A stretch of 64,000 nucleotides of DNA from Rheinheimera sp. MMS21-TC3 (GTDB taxonomy: Bacteria; Pseudomonadota; Gammaproteobacteria; Enterobacterales; Alteromonadaceae): assembly GCF_032229285.1 (NCBI RefSeq), contig NZ_CP135084.1, positions 2,356,001 to 2,420,000 on the forward strand. The letters run 5' to 3'. Below the pieces are notes generated by a model. The model searched no databases. It was not told the origin of the DNA and was given only the letters and a program-made list of their open reading frames with translations. Position numbers and translations under genes: made by a program. This document shows positions 50,656 to 60,004 of the stretch, one piece after another. Positions within the stretch are counted from its first letter, which is position 1; each line of letters opens with the position of its first letter.

Positions 50656-51657
50656 ATGCATACATCATGGTTAACTGCTGAACATTATGCTGGGCTATCT
50701 ACAGAGCCTAAGCAAGCATTTATTGCGCCTTTACCGGCTTTTGATACTCTTAACATTAGTGGTATCGACAAAATTAAATATATGCAAAGTCAAACCACTT
50801 GTGATATCCAGCGGTTGGATGACACAACTTTTTTACGTGGCGCTCACTGTGATGCTAAAGGTAAAATGTGGTCACAATTTCATATTTGTTATGCCACAAA
50901 CGACAACGCAACAGACACAGATACTACGCCATTAATTGTTATTGCCTTTCGAGACGAGCTAGCAGCCTCAACCGAACAATGGCAAAAATTTGGTGTTTTT
51001 TCAAAAGTTACCTTTAGTTCAGGTCAGGACCAATATGCTGTCTTTGGTATTGGTGGTAGCGACAGTGAACAAGTAAAAACCTTAATTAGCCAGTTAGGTT
51101 TTGACTTGCCCGAAGTGGGCCAATTAAATCGGCATAATAAGGCGCTGTTACTGCGTTTAGCCGATAAGCATTTTCTTATGTTGCAGCCAGTAAATGCTGC
51201 ACAGCAACTTATGGAACAAACCTTGCCCTTAGCTGCACCAAACTTATGGTTAGCTGAGCATATTCGTTGCGGTTTTAGTTATCTTGAACAAAGTTTAATT
51301 GGCCAGCTGGTACCGCAAATGCTCAATTTACAAGCCATAGATGCTATTAGCTTTACCAAAGGTTGCTATATGGGCCAAGAAACAGTAGCTCGGCTTAAAT
51401 ATCGTGGTGGTAACAAAAGGGCCGCCTTTATACTTAAAGCCCAAACCGATGAATTGCCAGCAGCTGGCACTAGCATCGAACTGCAACTTAATGAAAACTG
51501 GCGCCGGAGCGGCCAGGTTGTTAACGCAGCTAATATCAACAATCAATTATGGTTGATAGCGGTACTGCCAAATGACATAACGCCGGCAGATTCATTGCGG
51601 TTAAGTAGCGACAATGCGCCGTCGTTACAAATAGTACCGTTACCTTATTCCTTATAA
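50656..51657 (+). CDS. ygfZ: tRNA-modifying / Fe-S cluster repair protein YgfZ
   Basis: YgfZ is a folate-binding GcvT-like protein needed for certain Fe-S enzymes such as MiaB. The 333-residue protein has the diagnostic KGCYMGQETVARLKYRGGNKR signature (about residues 235-255) with its conserved Cys. The start is placed at the ATG at 50656 because the family-like sequence begins there; the frame extends 20 codons further. It is followed by slyD 13 bases later. Confidence 0.94.
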   Translation: MHTSWLTAEHYAGLSTEPKQAFIAPLPAFDTLNISGIDKIKYMQSQTTCDIQRLDDTTFLRGAHCDAKGKMWSQFHICYATNDNATDTDTTPLIVIAFRDELAASTEQWQKFGVFSKVTFSSGQDQYAVFGIGGSDSEQVKTLISQLGFDLPEVGQLNRHNKALLLRLADKHFLMLQPVNAAQQLMEQTLPLAAPNLWLAEHIRCGFSYLEQSLIGQLVPQMLNLQAIDAISFTKGCYMGQETVARLKYRGGNKRAAFILKAQTDELPAAGTSIELQLNENWRRSGQVVNAANINNQLWLIAVLPNDITPADSLRLSSDNAPSLQIVPLPYSL

Positions 51658-51670
51658 AACAGAGGTTTTC

Positions 51671-52156
51671 ATGACCATTTCTCAAGACAAAGTTGTCGCC
51701 ATCCACTATACCGTTACTAACCCAAATGGTGACGAATTAGATTCATCTAAAGGTGGCGAACCTTTAGTCTTTCTATTTGGCCACGGCTCATTAATTCCAG
51801 GTTTAGAGCAAGCACTAATGGGTAAAGCTAGCGGCGATACCTTTAAAGCAGATATTCCAGCTGCACAAGCTTATGGCGAACGTCATGATGCCCTAACCCA
51901 AGCTGTACCTAAAACCATGTTCGAAGGTATGGAAGTAGCAGCTGGCATGCGTTTTCGTGCTGCAGGCCCTGAAGGCCAAGAGCAATCCGTTATCGTATTA
52001 GAAGTGACTGACGACGAAGTTATCGTTGATGGTAATCATCCATTAGCTGGTATTGATTTATCTTTTGATGTTGAAGTTATCCAAGTACGCGATGCGACCG
52101 AAACCGAGCTAGAACATGGCCATGTCCATGGTATTGATGGGCAAGCTGAACATTAA
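51671..52156 (+). CDS. slyD: FKBP-type peptidyl-prolyl isomerase, SlyD-like
   Basis: The 161-residue protein has a split FKBP domain with the SlyD insert-in-flap arrangement: DKVVAIHYTVTNPNGDELDS and GHGSLIPGLEQALMGKASGD, the IF domain around residues 70-125, and the closing HPLAGIDLSFDVEVIQV. The Cys/His-rich nickel-binding tail of E. coli SlyD is replaced by a short HGHVHGIDGQAEH with four His and no Cys. A role in folding is expected; metal handling is doubtful. AGAGG precedes the ATG. Confidence 0.88.
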   Translation: MTISQDKVVAIHYTVTNPNGDELDSSKGGEPLVFLFGHGSLIPGLEQALMGKASGDTFKADIPAAQAYGERHDALTQAVPKTMFEGMEVAAGMRFRAAGPEGQEQSVIVLEVTDDEVIVDGNHPLAGIDLSFDVEVIQVRDATETELEHGHVHGIDGQAEH

Positions 52157-52164
52157 TTAAAACC

Positions 52165-52209
52165 CAATCTAGAGATTGGCTTAAGCCATTTTTGCTATTC
52201 TCTAGATTG
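52165..52209 (+). terminator. Nested hairpins after slyD
   Basis: An inner stem TGGCT / AGCCA (52177-52188) is followed by TTTTT. An outer 11-base inverted repeat CAATCTAGAGA / TCTCTAGATTG (52165-52175 and 52199-52209) encloses it. The inner one can terminate; the outer one is mutually compatible and may protect the 3' end. Confidence 0.55.
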
Positions 52210-52273
52210 CTTTACCCTACACTTCCTTGCTAGATATCAGCAAAGTATGCTTTGATGGCTTACCGCTATTTAT

Positions 52274-53299
52274 ATGTGCTTTACTATGACTAATCAGCTT
52301 GCTAGCAATATACTTATCAATTCGCAAGGTCAGCCACGTTTTGGCTATTTTGACTCGCCAATAACCGATCTCGCGTTAAAACAGTTTGCTTATCACACTG
52401 TGATGGACCAGCCTGCCTCTCGATTAGCTAAGTTTTTGCACTTTAAACAATTTCAATTTATTAGTATTAGTCATCCTGATTGGCAAATTGGTATCGCCAT
52501 TGCCGATATTCGTTATGCTGGCAATGGGTTTTGCTATTTTTACCAACGACAACAAAATATCTTAGATGAAATTAGCATAATTAAGCCATTTAGCTTAGGC
52601 CTTAGCATGAGTCAGTCCCCAGTACAGGGCTGCGCAACAATTAAAGCCAAGCAGCAGATTAAAATATGCTTAGATAATTATAATTGGCACCTAGAACTTA
52701 GTGGGCCTATGTTTAACGGCAAAATTAGCCTGCACGGTGCAACTAGCGCACAACCCCTAGCTATGTGTAGCCCTACTGGCTATAACGGTTGGACTTACAC
52801 TCAAAAACATAATGCTTTAACTATCAGCGGTAATTTAAGCTATAAAGATCAAATTTTAGACTTAAACCAAGCTTTAGCTGGTTACGACTTTTCAGCAGGT
52901 TATATGCGCCGCGAAACAAGTTGGCGCTGGGGCAGCATCAATGCACAGCTACCTGAGGGGCAGTTTGGTTTAAACCTAGCCTCAGGTGTAAACGAAACAG
53001 GTTTTAGCGAAAATGTATTGTGGCTAAATGGTCAAATACAACACTTACCTGCTGTAGATATTCAATTTGATAAGTTTCAAGACAACGCAAATTGGTATTT
53101 CAATAGCACTAATAACAAGCTGCAACTTACCTTTACACCTTTTACTGCTCGCCAAGAACGACTTAATCTGGGCCTAGTGATAAGTAATTTTCGCCAGTTT
53201 TGTGGAGTTTTCAATGGTGTAATTATAACTAAAGAAGGTGATGAGCTGATACTAAATCAGGTACCTGGCTTAGCTGAAAATCACTTTGCTCGTTGGTAA
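52274..53299 (+). CDS. DUF2804 family protein
   Basis: The 341-residue protein lacks signal and membrane segments and is rich in beta-strand patterns. Family-like blocks are HFKQFQFISISHPDWQIGIA near the N-terminus, the central GYDFSAGYMRRETSWRWGSI and GLNLASGVNETGFSENVLW, and LGLVISNFRQFCGVFNGVI at the end. DUF2804 has no established function; the tryptophan- and glycine-rich core suggests a lipid- or sugar-ligand beta-sandwich, which is inference. ATGs at 52274 and 52286 are both possible starts without a clear ribosome site. Confidence 0.75.
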   Translation: MCFTMTNQLASNILINSQGQPRFGYFDSPITDLALKQFAYHTVMDQPASRLAKFLHFKQFQFISISHPDWQIGIAIADIRYAGNGFCYFYQRQQNILDEISIIKPFSLGLSMSQSPVQGCATIKAKQQIKICLDNYNWHLELSGPMFNGKISLHGATSAQPLAMCSPTGYNGWTYTQKHNALTISGNLSYKDQILDLNQALAGYDFSAGYMRRETSWRWGSINAQLPEGQFGLNLASGVNETGFSENVLWLNGQIQHLPAVDIQFDKFQDNANWYFNSTNNKLQLTFTPFTARQERLNLGLVISNFRQFCGVFNGVIITKEGDELILNQVPGLAENHFARW

Positions 53300-53399
53300 G
53301 CCCTTACTAGTATACTGCCAAAATACTTGACTCTGACTACAAAGCACCCTATTTTGGCTGACTAATTATATTTTAACCATTGAGCCAGAACCAAATTAG

Positions 53400-54350
53400 A
53401 TGAAAGATCGTATTATCATTTCTGTTTCTACCATCAGTGGTACACGGCATTTTAATATTAGCACCTTGTTTAAACGCAACGCTATTATTGCCCTTTGGCT
53501 GCTATTATTTGGCCTAGTTATTACAGCGGGAGTCATTGATTACTTACTACGTACCGTTGATAACACACAGCTGCAGCGTAAAGAATTAGCCTTACAAGCC
53601 AGCAACTTAAAAAATGAAATTGTTAGCTTGCAACAAAGTAAGCAACAATTGGCTCAAGAGTTAGCGCTTAAAAAAGATGAAATGCTGCAAGTCGTAAATC
53701 GTGTTGGCGAAATTGAATTAGCACTAGGGCTTGAACTGCAGTTTCCCCAAAATTTAGAAACTAGATTAGACACCGCTTCTGTTAACTCAACCGCACGCCA
53801 AGCTATGCTGCAATTAGTGCCTAATGGCTCGCCGCTAGATTTTCAGCGCCGCTCTTCTCGTTTTGGCAAACGCCATCATCCTATTGTAGGTAAGCAGCAG
53901 CACCATAAGGGTGTTGATTTATCAGCTAAGCGCGGAACACCTATTTATGCCCCTGCCGACGGTGTTGTTGAAGTTGTAAGAGCCAGTAAAAGCGGCTATG
54001 GTAACCTACTTAAAGTTCGCCATGCTTTTGGGTTTTCTTCTTTATATGCTCATTTAGATGACTTTAAAGTTAAGAGTGGTACCTTTGTTCATAAAGGCCA
54101 ACTAATTGCTACCTCGGGTAATACAGGGCTATCTACAGCCCCACATTTACATTATGAAATACATTTTCTTGATCGAGCGCTTAATCCACAAAGTTTTATG
54201 GATTGGGATGCGAGTAATTTCGATCTCGTATTTGAACAAGAACGGAGTATTAAATGGGATTCTTTAGTAAGCATGCTGCAAACAAAGGCCAGCAGTCAAC
54301 TCCAACTATCATCGCTCAAGGATGTACAGTTAACGGCAATATCAGATTAA
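53400..54350 (+). CDS. M23-family murein endopeptidase, membrane-anchored
   Basis: The 316-residue protein has one N-terminal helix (about residues 28-48), a coiled coil (about 55-108) and a LytM/M23 domain. The zinc ligands are visible: HHKGVD near 175-180 and HLHYEIH near 253-259. It should cleave peptidoglycan cross-links in the periplasm. It overlaps the bactofilin gene by 97 bases, so the two products are tightly linked. Pairing of M23 peptidases with bactofilins in cell-shape control is known, for example Csd1 with CcmA in Helicobacter. Confidence 0.87.
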   Translation: MKDRIIISVSTISGTRHFNISTLFKRNAIIALWLLLFGLVITAGVIDYLLRTVDNTQLQRKELALQASNLKNEIVSLQQSKQQLAQELALKKDEMLQVVNRVGEIELALGLELQFPQNLETRLDTASVNSTARQAMLQLVPNGSPLDFQRRSSRFGKRHHPIVGKQQHHKGVDLSAKRGTPIYAPADGVVEVVRASKSGYGNLLKVRHAFGFSSLYAHLDDFKVKSGTFVHKGQLIATSGNTGLSTAPHLHYEIHFLDRALNPQSFMDWDASNFDLVFEQERSIKWDSLVSMLQTKASSQLQLSSLKDVQLTAISD

Positions 54351-54703
54351 CCTGTGATCTACATATTGATGGATTTATTGAGGGTAAAATTGTTAGTGAT
54401 AAAACACTCACTATCAGTGCAAGTGGCCGCGTTAAAGGCGAAATAACTGCTGATAAAGTAGTTATTAATGGGTTGTTTGAAGGTGATTGTTACGCTAATA
54501 CAGTAGATATCCTGTCTAATGGTAAAGCACATGGTTCTATGCATACTGATGATCTATGTATAGAACGCGGCGGCAGCTTCTTTGGCGAAACGCTGCCAAC
54601 AGCTGATGAAAAAGTCATTAGCTTAGCTACAACAGCAAAATTAGATAAAGCAGAGCCCAGTTTGATGGATAATGAAAAGTCTGCTACAAAATCTAAATTA
54701 TAA
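54254..54703 (+). CDS. Bactofilin (polymer-forming cytoskeletal protein)
   Basis: The 149-residue protein has a short variable N-terminus, then a right-handed beta-helix with the bactofilin pattern (NGNIRLTCDLHIDGFIEGKI, SASGRVKGEI, NGLFEGDCYANTVDILSNGK), and a charged C-terminal tail. Bactofilins polymerise at the membrane and position peptidoglycan enzymes. The start lies inside the preceding M23 gene with GGAGT nearby. Confidence 0.92.
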   Translation: MGFFSKHAANKGQQSTPTIIAQGCTVNGNIRLTCDLHIDGFIEGKIVSDKTLTISASGRVKGEITADKVVINGLFEGDCYANTVDILSNGKAHGSMHTDDLCIERGGSFFGETLPTADEKVISLATTAKLDKAEPSLMDNEKSATKSKL

Positions 54704-54860
54704 TGACTCTATAAATCGTCTAAAGTTAACTTTTGCTATAACTATTATATTTTAGTGTTGAATAAAACAGCGCATCATTAATGCAAACCTCTAAAGTTCT
54801 GCTACAATGCCGCCCCTTTGCTGGCAGCTGCCTGCAGTACTTATTTATGCGGAGCCAAGC

Positions 54861-56240
54861 ATGACCCAACAAGCATTTTCAACCTTAAACTTACCTAGCG
54901 CTTTATTGACTAATTTAACCGATCTGGGTTACAACAAAATGACCGAGATCCAAGCCGAAGCCTTACCTGCTGTATTAGCGGGTAAAGATGTTATTGCCAA
55001 AGCAAAAACCGGCTCAGGTAAAACCGCTACCTTTGGTTTAGGCATTTTAGCTAAATTAGATGTAAAGTATTTTCGTGTGCAAAGCCTAGTGCTGTGCCCT
55101 ACCCGTGAGTTAGCAGACCAAGTTGCTGCTGAATTACGTAAGTTAGCCCGCAATATTCATAATATTAAAATTCTTACCTTATGTGGCGGCGTGCCAATAG
55201 GCCCGCAAATAGGCTCATTAGAGCACGGCGCCCACATTATTGTTGGCACCCCAGGGCGCGTAATTGATCACTTAGAAAAAGGCCGCTTAAGTCTTAAAGA
55301 TTTAACGACTTTAGTGTTAGATGAAGCCGATCGTATGTTAGAGATGGGCTTTCAAGCAGACTTAGACTTAGTAATTAGTAAAGCGCCAACGCCGCGGCAA
55401 ACCTTATTATTTAGTGCAACTTACCCAACAGCCATTGCTCAACTTAGCCAACGTTTACTCCATAAACCAGTTGAAATTACTATTGCCCATCAACATGATA
55501 ACAGCAGTATTAGCCAGCAGTTTTTTCAAGTTAACGATCAACGTAGCCGGTTAAAAGCTCTATATAATTTATTACTGCACTACCAGGGGCAAAGTAGCAT
55601 TGTTTTTTGTAATACTAAGCGTGAAACTCAAGACGTGGCCGATGCCCTGCAACAATATGGCTTTAGCGTTTTAGCACTGCATGGCGATATGGAACAAAAA
55701 GATCGCGATCAAACTCTAGTGCAATTTGCCAATGGCAGCGCCTGTATCTTAGTCGCTACCGATGTCGCAGCCCGTGGTTTAGATATCGATAACGTAGATG
55801 CTATTTTTAATTACCAACTGGCCCACGATGCTGACACCCATATTCACCGCATTGGCCGCACTGGTCGTGCTGGACAAAAAGGTATGGCGTTAAGTTTGTT
55901 CACAGCAAGTGACGCTGCTAAATTACTACCTATTGAAGATAATTTAGGCATTACCATTGCAGCTAAAGAACTACCTGAGCCAGATAATCAACTGCAACCT
56001 GCTGTGCCATTAATGGCAACATTGCAACTCGATGCTGGTAAAAAGCATAAGATCCGCGCTGGTGATATTGTTGGTGCGTTAACAGCAACTAAGCAATTAA
56101 CTAACGATGATTTAGGTAAAATTCAGCTACATGATATGTGGAGCTTTGTTGCTGTAAAACGCTCGGCGGTTAAACTCGCTTTACAGTTAATTCAGCAGCG
56201 CAAAATTAAAACCAAATCGGTTCGCGCTAGAATGCTTTAA
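54861..56240 (+). CDS. dbpA: ATP-dependent RNA helicase DbpA
   Basis: DbpA is a DEAD-box helicase stimulated by hairpin 92 of 23S rRNA and acts in 50S assembly. The 459-residue protein has the Q motif, Walker A AKTGSGKTATF, FRVQSLVLCPTRELADQV, DEAD in LVLDEADRMLEMGF, SAT, and HRIGRTGRAGQKG. A C-terminal DbpA RNA-binding domain (KHKIRAGDIVGALTA) ends the protein. The start is the ATG at 54861 with GGAG upstream; 18 further in-frame codons upstream are not family-like. Confidence 0.93.
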   Translation: MTQQAFSTLNLPSALLTNLTDLGYNKMTEIQAEALPAVLAGKDVIAKAKTGSGKTATFGLGILAKLDVKYFRVQSLVLCPTRELADQVAAELRKLARNIHNIKILTLCGGVPIGPQIGSLEHGAHIIVGTPGRVIDHLEKGRLSLKDLTTLVLDEADRMLEMGFQADLDLVISKAPTPRQTLLFSATYPTAIAQLSQRLLHKPVEITIAHQHDNSSISQQFFQVNDQRSRLKALYNLLLHYQGQSSIVFCNTKRETQDVADALQQYGFSVLALHGDMEQKDRDQTLVQFANGSACILVATDVAARGLDIDNVDAIFNYQLAHDADTHIHRIGRTGRAGQKGMALSLFTASDAAKLLPIEDNLGITIAAKELPEPDNQLQPAVPLMATLQLDAGKKHKIRAGDIVGALTATKQLTNDDLGKIQLHDMWSFVAVKRSAVKLALQLIQQRKIKTKSVRARML

Positions 56241-56263
56241 GCTGATAAGTTATCAAGATCAGA

Positions 56264-56683
56264 TTAAAAGTCGGGTTTATTTTGGCGCAGCGCTTTGGTT
56301 GCGCCTCTTTGCTTTTTGCTAGCTAACCGACGTTGTTTACTGCCATAACTTGCCTTAGTGGCAATACGTTTTTTTACCACTACAGTTGCCGCATTAATTA
56401 ACGCTATAAATTGGGTTAATGCGACTTCTCGGTTCATTTCTTGGCTGCGTGTTTGCTGGCTTTTTATAATGACTTTGCCACTTTTACTAATTCTATGATC
56501 AGTAAAGGCTAATAACCGTTGTTTATAAAATTCGGGTAATGAAGAGGCATTTATATCAAAAATTAATACCACAGCAGTAGAAACCTTATTTACATGCTGT
56601 CCTCCTGCGCCTGAGGCACGAACAAACTGCCACTCTATTTCACTATCGGCTAACTGAATATCTTTTGTTATCTCTATTGCCAT
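56264..56683 (-). CDS. arfB: Alternative ribosome-rescue factor B
   Basis: ArfB (YaeJ) is a release-factor-like peptidyl-tRNA hydrolase that frees ribosomes stalled without a stop codon. The 139-residue protein has the GGQ in [19 protein letters not shown] (about residues 22-40) and the Lys/Arg-rich C-terminal tail (KKRIATKASYGSKQRRLASK and following) that enters the empty mRNA channel. It has no stop-codon recognition domain. It converges with dbpA. Confidence 0.95.
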   Translation of the reverse strand: MAIEITKDIQLADSEIEWQFVRASGAGGQHVNKVSTAVVLIFDINASSLPEFYKQRLLAFTDHRISKSGKVIIKSQQTRSQEMNREVALTQFIALINAATVVVKKRIATKASYGSKQRRLASKKQRGATKALRQNKPDF

Positions 56684-56863
56684 TGTTATCCTTATTGTCT
56701 AATGCACGATCTGAACATATTCTAATTGCAGTAACAAGTGCTAGCTTAGTTTCTTGCTAGGCCTTACTTTATTTAAGCAAAAATATCAGCAAAGTGATTT
56801 CTACTATACAATTAGCCAGATACAGCTATTGTTCAACACCCTTAAGCGGAGTTTGGTTGCTTA

Positions 56864-57877
56864 ATGAAGCATGTTAAAAGTCTAATTAATCAATTTACAT
56901 ATTTAATGCAAAATCGGCCAGGCTTAATGGCAGCTCTAGCCTTTAGCTCTGGCTTAGCTAGTTATGTGTTAGTTGAACGCAAAGAGTCACTCGCCCAGTT
57001 TATTGCCTTATTTTTACTACTTAGTTGGTTATGGTTACTAATTGATAATTGGTTACGCGACCGAGTGGAGCAACGCTTTGGTGTGGCTTTATCGCCTAAT
57101 ATTATGCGCTTTGCCTTACAGATGGTGCATCAAGAATGCCTATTTTTTGCTTTACCTTTCTTTCTTGCTGTAACAAGTTGGGATCATCCGCAGGCCGTTT
57201 TCACAGTATTAATTATGCTGTGTGCAGTTATTTCCTTAATTGATCCTCTTTATTATAAAAAGTTGGCGCCAAACCGCACCCTTTTTGTGCTATTCCATGC
57301 CTTTGCTTTATTTGTGGTATTACTGGTTATTTTACCTATTTTACTCAACCTTACTACAAGCCAAAGTTTAGCCACGGCTTTAATTACTGCAGTAGCATTA
57401 ACTATTCCCAGTTTGGGTCAGTTAGTTATAAATGGCCATTGGTGGCGTCTGCCCTTACTGGTGTTTATGCTTTGTATATTTAGTGGCGGCTTATGGTTAG
57501 TACCCAGCTGGGTGCCGCCAGCTGCTTTACGCTTAACCGGTATAACCTTGTCACACCAAGTAGATTTAGAACAACGTAAACCCGGCGTTAGTATTAAAGA
57601 GCTAGAAGCCTATACTTTACATCATCAAGGCTTATATAGCTGGACAGCCGTTAAAGCTCCTCGCGGTTTAAATGAAAAAATATTTCATGTCTGGCTACTA
57701 AATAATAAAGAAGTTGACCGCATCACTCTAGATATTAGTGGTGGCCGAGAACAAGGTTACAGAGCTTGGACTCATAAGCTAAACTTCCCCAAAAATGCAG
57801 TGGGGCAATGGCAAGTTAAAGTAGTAACAGAGTCCGAGCAACTCATTGGCTTAACCAAGTTTACTGTTACACCTTAA
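56864..57877 (+). CDS. DUF5924 / DUF2914 membrane protein
   Basis: The 337-residue protein has about six membrane helices in residues 15-225. A C-terminal soluble domain of about 100 residues follows with ITLSHQVDLEQRKPG, LYSWTAVKAPRGL, IFHVWLLNNKEVDRI and KLNFPKNAVGQWQVKVV, which matches the DUF2914 pattern. The function is unknown; the C-terminal domain looks like an extracytoplasmic beta-sandwich. The gene stands alone with CGGAG upstream. Confidence 0.7.
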   Translation: MKHVKSLINQFTYLMQNRPGLMAALAFSSGLASYVLVERKESLAQFIALFLLLSWLWLLIDNWLRDRVEQRFGVALSPNIMRFALQMVHQECLFFALPFFLAVTSWDHPQAVFTVLIMLCAVISLIDPLYYKKLAPNRTLFVLFHAFALFVVLLVILPILLNLTTSQSLATALITAVALTIPSLGQLVINGHWWRLPLLVFMLCIFSGGLWLVPSWVPPAALRLTGITLSHQVDLEQRKPGVSIKELEAYTLHHQGLYSWTAVKAPRGLNEKIFHVWLLNNKEVDRITLDISGGREQGYRAWTHKLNFPKNAVGQWQVKVVTESEQLIGLTKFTVTP

Positions 57878-57946
57878 TAATTTTTGTCACAGTACACATA
57901 GTTGGCGGTACTTAGTTATGAACGCTTTCAAAACTAAGGAACAATA

Positions 57947-58837
57947 ATGAGAATATCCACCCAATTATTAAGTCTATTTAGCCTTTGCCTCTGTATTTTT
58001 ATTGGTACGCTAACAGCCAAGGTAAATGCGGCAACAGCTAACAGCTTTAGTGTTGAGATTATAGGCCAAGGCCGGCCTGTAATTATGATCCCAGGCTTAA
58101 TGTCTAATACCGAGGTCTGGCGTCCTACCGCACAACTACTGGCAACTAAGTACCAACTGCACTTAATCAATATTGCGGGATTTGCTGGCAATCCACCTAT
58201 CACAGGTGAATTGCTGCCAAAGGTTAAACAAGAACTACTAGCCTACATTGAGCAGCAGCATCTTGAGCAACCAGCAGTTATAGGCCATAGTTTAGGTGCC
58301 TTTATGGCATTTAGCTTAGCCAGCACAGCACCAGATAAAATTGGTACTATTATCGCTGTAGACGGCTTACCTTTTCTTGCCCCTATTTTCACTCAAAATG
58401 TGGATACCAGTGCAGCTATGATGCAACAACAAGCTGATTATGTGCGCCAGCAATATCAACAAATGAACAAAGAGCAATTAACAGCCGTCACCTCGCAAGG
58501 TTTGTTTATTCATGCCAAAAGTGAAGCTCATCAGCAACAAGTATTAAAAATGGCAATTGCGTCTGATGCCGCTAGTGTCGGACAAGCCTTGTATGAATTG
58601 CTAACAACAGATTTGCGACCTGAAGTGCATAAAATTCAAAGTAAGGTACTGCTATTAGGGGCCAGCGGTGCTTTACAAACTCAAGAGCAACAAAATGCAG
58701 CTAGGGCTTTATATCAACAACAAATAGCTACTATTACCAATGCAAAATTAGTGTTTAATCAAGAATCTCGGCATTTTATTATGCTAGATCAGCCAGACTG
58801 GTTAAATCAGCAAATAATAACTGCACTTCAGGAGTAA
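57947..58837 (+). CDS. Secreted alpha/beta hydrolase
   Basis: The 296-residue protein has a signal peptide (about residues 1-27) and an alpha/beta-hydrolase fold: PVIMIPGLMSNTEVW with an oxyanion-hole region, the nucleophile elbow GHSLG (about residue 105), and a late catalytic His in ESRHFIMLDQPDW. The substrate is unknown. AAGGAAC precedes the ATG. The sigma-factor gene follows three bases after its stop with its own AGGAG, so the two are one operon. Confidence 0.82.
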   Translation: MRISTQLLSLFSLCLCIFIGTLTAKVNAATANSFSVEIIGQGRPVIMIPGLMSNTEVWRPTAQLLATKYQLHLINIAGFAGNPPITGELLPKVKQELLAYIEQQHLEQPAVIGHSLGAFMAFSLASTAPDKIGTIIAVDGLPFLAPIFTQNVDTSAAMMQQQADYVRQQYQQMNKEQLTAVTSQGLFIHAKSEAHQQQVLKMAIASDAASVGQALYELLTTDLRPEVHKIQSKVLLLGASGALQTQEQQNAARALYQQQIATITNAKLVFNQESRHFIMLDQPDWLNQQIITALQE

Positions 58838-58840
58838 ATT

Positions 58841-59974
58841 ATGAGTATTTCAATGACCGAACAACAACTTATCCCTGATGTTTCAGCAGCACAACATGGT
58901 GATATAAAGGCTTATGAGCGTTTAGTTGCATACTGTCAACGCAGTGTTAGTAGTATTGCGCTTGCTATTGTTAAAGACTTGGATGCCAGTGAGGATATTA
59001 CTCAACAAGTATTTATTCATATTTGGCAGCAATTAAAAACACTGCAAAATCCAGCTAGTTTCTTACCATGGACCAGACAAATCACCCGTTATCGCGCTTA
59101 TAATTACCTAAGAGATAACAAAGCTAATATCAGCATAAAAGGTCAAGCTGCAGATACTTTACTGGCAGAATTTACCACCAACACTGAGTCAAGCTTTATG
59201 CTAAACGACGAACTGGGAGACCAACTGGTCAAAGAGCAGCAAAACAAAATTATGGCTAACTTTATTAACCAGTTGCCTGAAGATAGCCGGGAAATTGTTA
59301 TACTCTTTTACCGTGAAGAGCAAAATAGCCAACAAGTTGCTGCGCTCTTAGGTTTAAGCGAGAGTAATGTACGTAAAAAGCTGCAGCGGGTACGCCAATT
59401 ATTAAAAGAGCAGTTACTGGCAAAATATGGCAAGCTTATTCTTAGCACGGCACCAGGCCTAGGCTTAACTAGCGCTATTTGTAGCTCGCTAACCCTAGCC
59501 AGCCCTCCTTTAGCGGCAGCCTCTGTCAGTGCAGCCAGCAGTCAGGCTAGTGGTATTAGCAAACTATTACTAGTATTCGGCGGCGCTATGTTTAGCGCTG
59601 TAGCAGGCGTCATCGCTATTATAGGCGGTATGCATAAGCCAATTAAAAATGCCAACAATGCTCAGCAAAAGCAGCAATTAATTTTTGTCCGTAATGCTAG
59701 CGTTGTCTGGGTTTTATTATGTGGTCTCTTATTAACTGCAGCTTATGAATTTACAACTGGTGCTTGGGGGCCTATAACCGCTTTTAGCATATTATGTGCG
59801 GGCTTTATGGTCAGTACCACTAAAGTGTATCAATTAACAGCAACACAACAACGGGCCAAAGGCATAAGCCATTACCGTAAAAATTTATTTTGGTGTGTAT
59901 TTGGCATCTTATTTGGTTTAGGCGCTGGCTTTGCCGGTTTAATTATTGGCTTAATAAACAGTGGCCGCCTATAG
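58841..59974 (+). CDS. ECF-type sigma factor with C-terminal membrane domain
   Basis: The 377-residue protein has sigma region 2 (ALAIVKDLDASEDITQQVFI and following, about residues 37-80) and region 4 (LPEDSREIVILFYREEQNSQ and VAALLGLSESNVRKKLQRVR, about 145-187). About 170 further residues carry four or more hydrophobic segments (about 235-260, 282-302, 310-330 and 347-372). No separate anti-sigma gene is adjacent, so the membrane tail may hold the sigma domain inactive in cis. That mechanism is inference. It is coupled to the alpha/beta hydrolase. Confidence 0.78.
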   Translation: MSISMTEQQLIPDVSAAQHGDIKAYERLVAYCQRSVSSIALAIVKDLDASEDITQQVFIHIWQQLKTLQNPASFLPWTRQITRYRAYNYLRDNKANISIKGQAADTLLAEFTTNTESSFMLNDELGDQLVKEQQNKIMANFINQLPEDSREIVILFYREEQNSQQVAALLGLSESNVRKKLQRVRQLLKEQLLAKYGKLILSTAPGLGLTSAICSSLTLASPPLAAASVSAASSQASGISKLLLVFGGAMFSAVAGVIAIIGGMHKPIKNANNAQQKQQLIFVRNASVVWVLLCGLLLTAAYEFTTGAWGPITAFSILCAGFMVSTTKVYQLTATQQRAKGISHYRKNLFWCVFGILFGLGAGFAGLIIGLINSGRL

Positions 59975-60004
59975 CGGCCAGTGTTTATAGCCTTAGTGCA
60001 TTTT

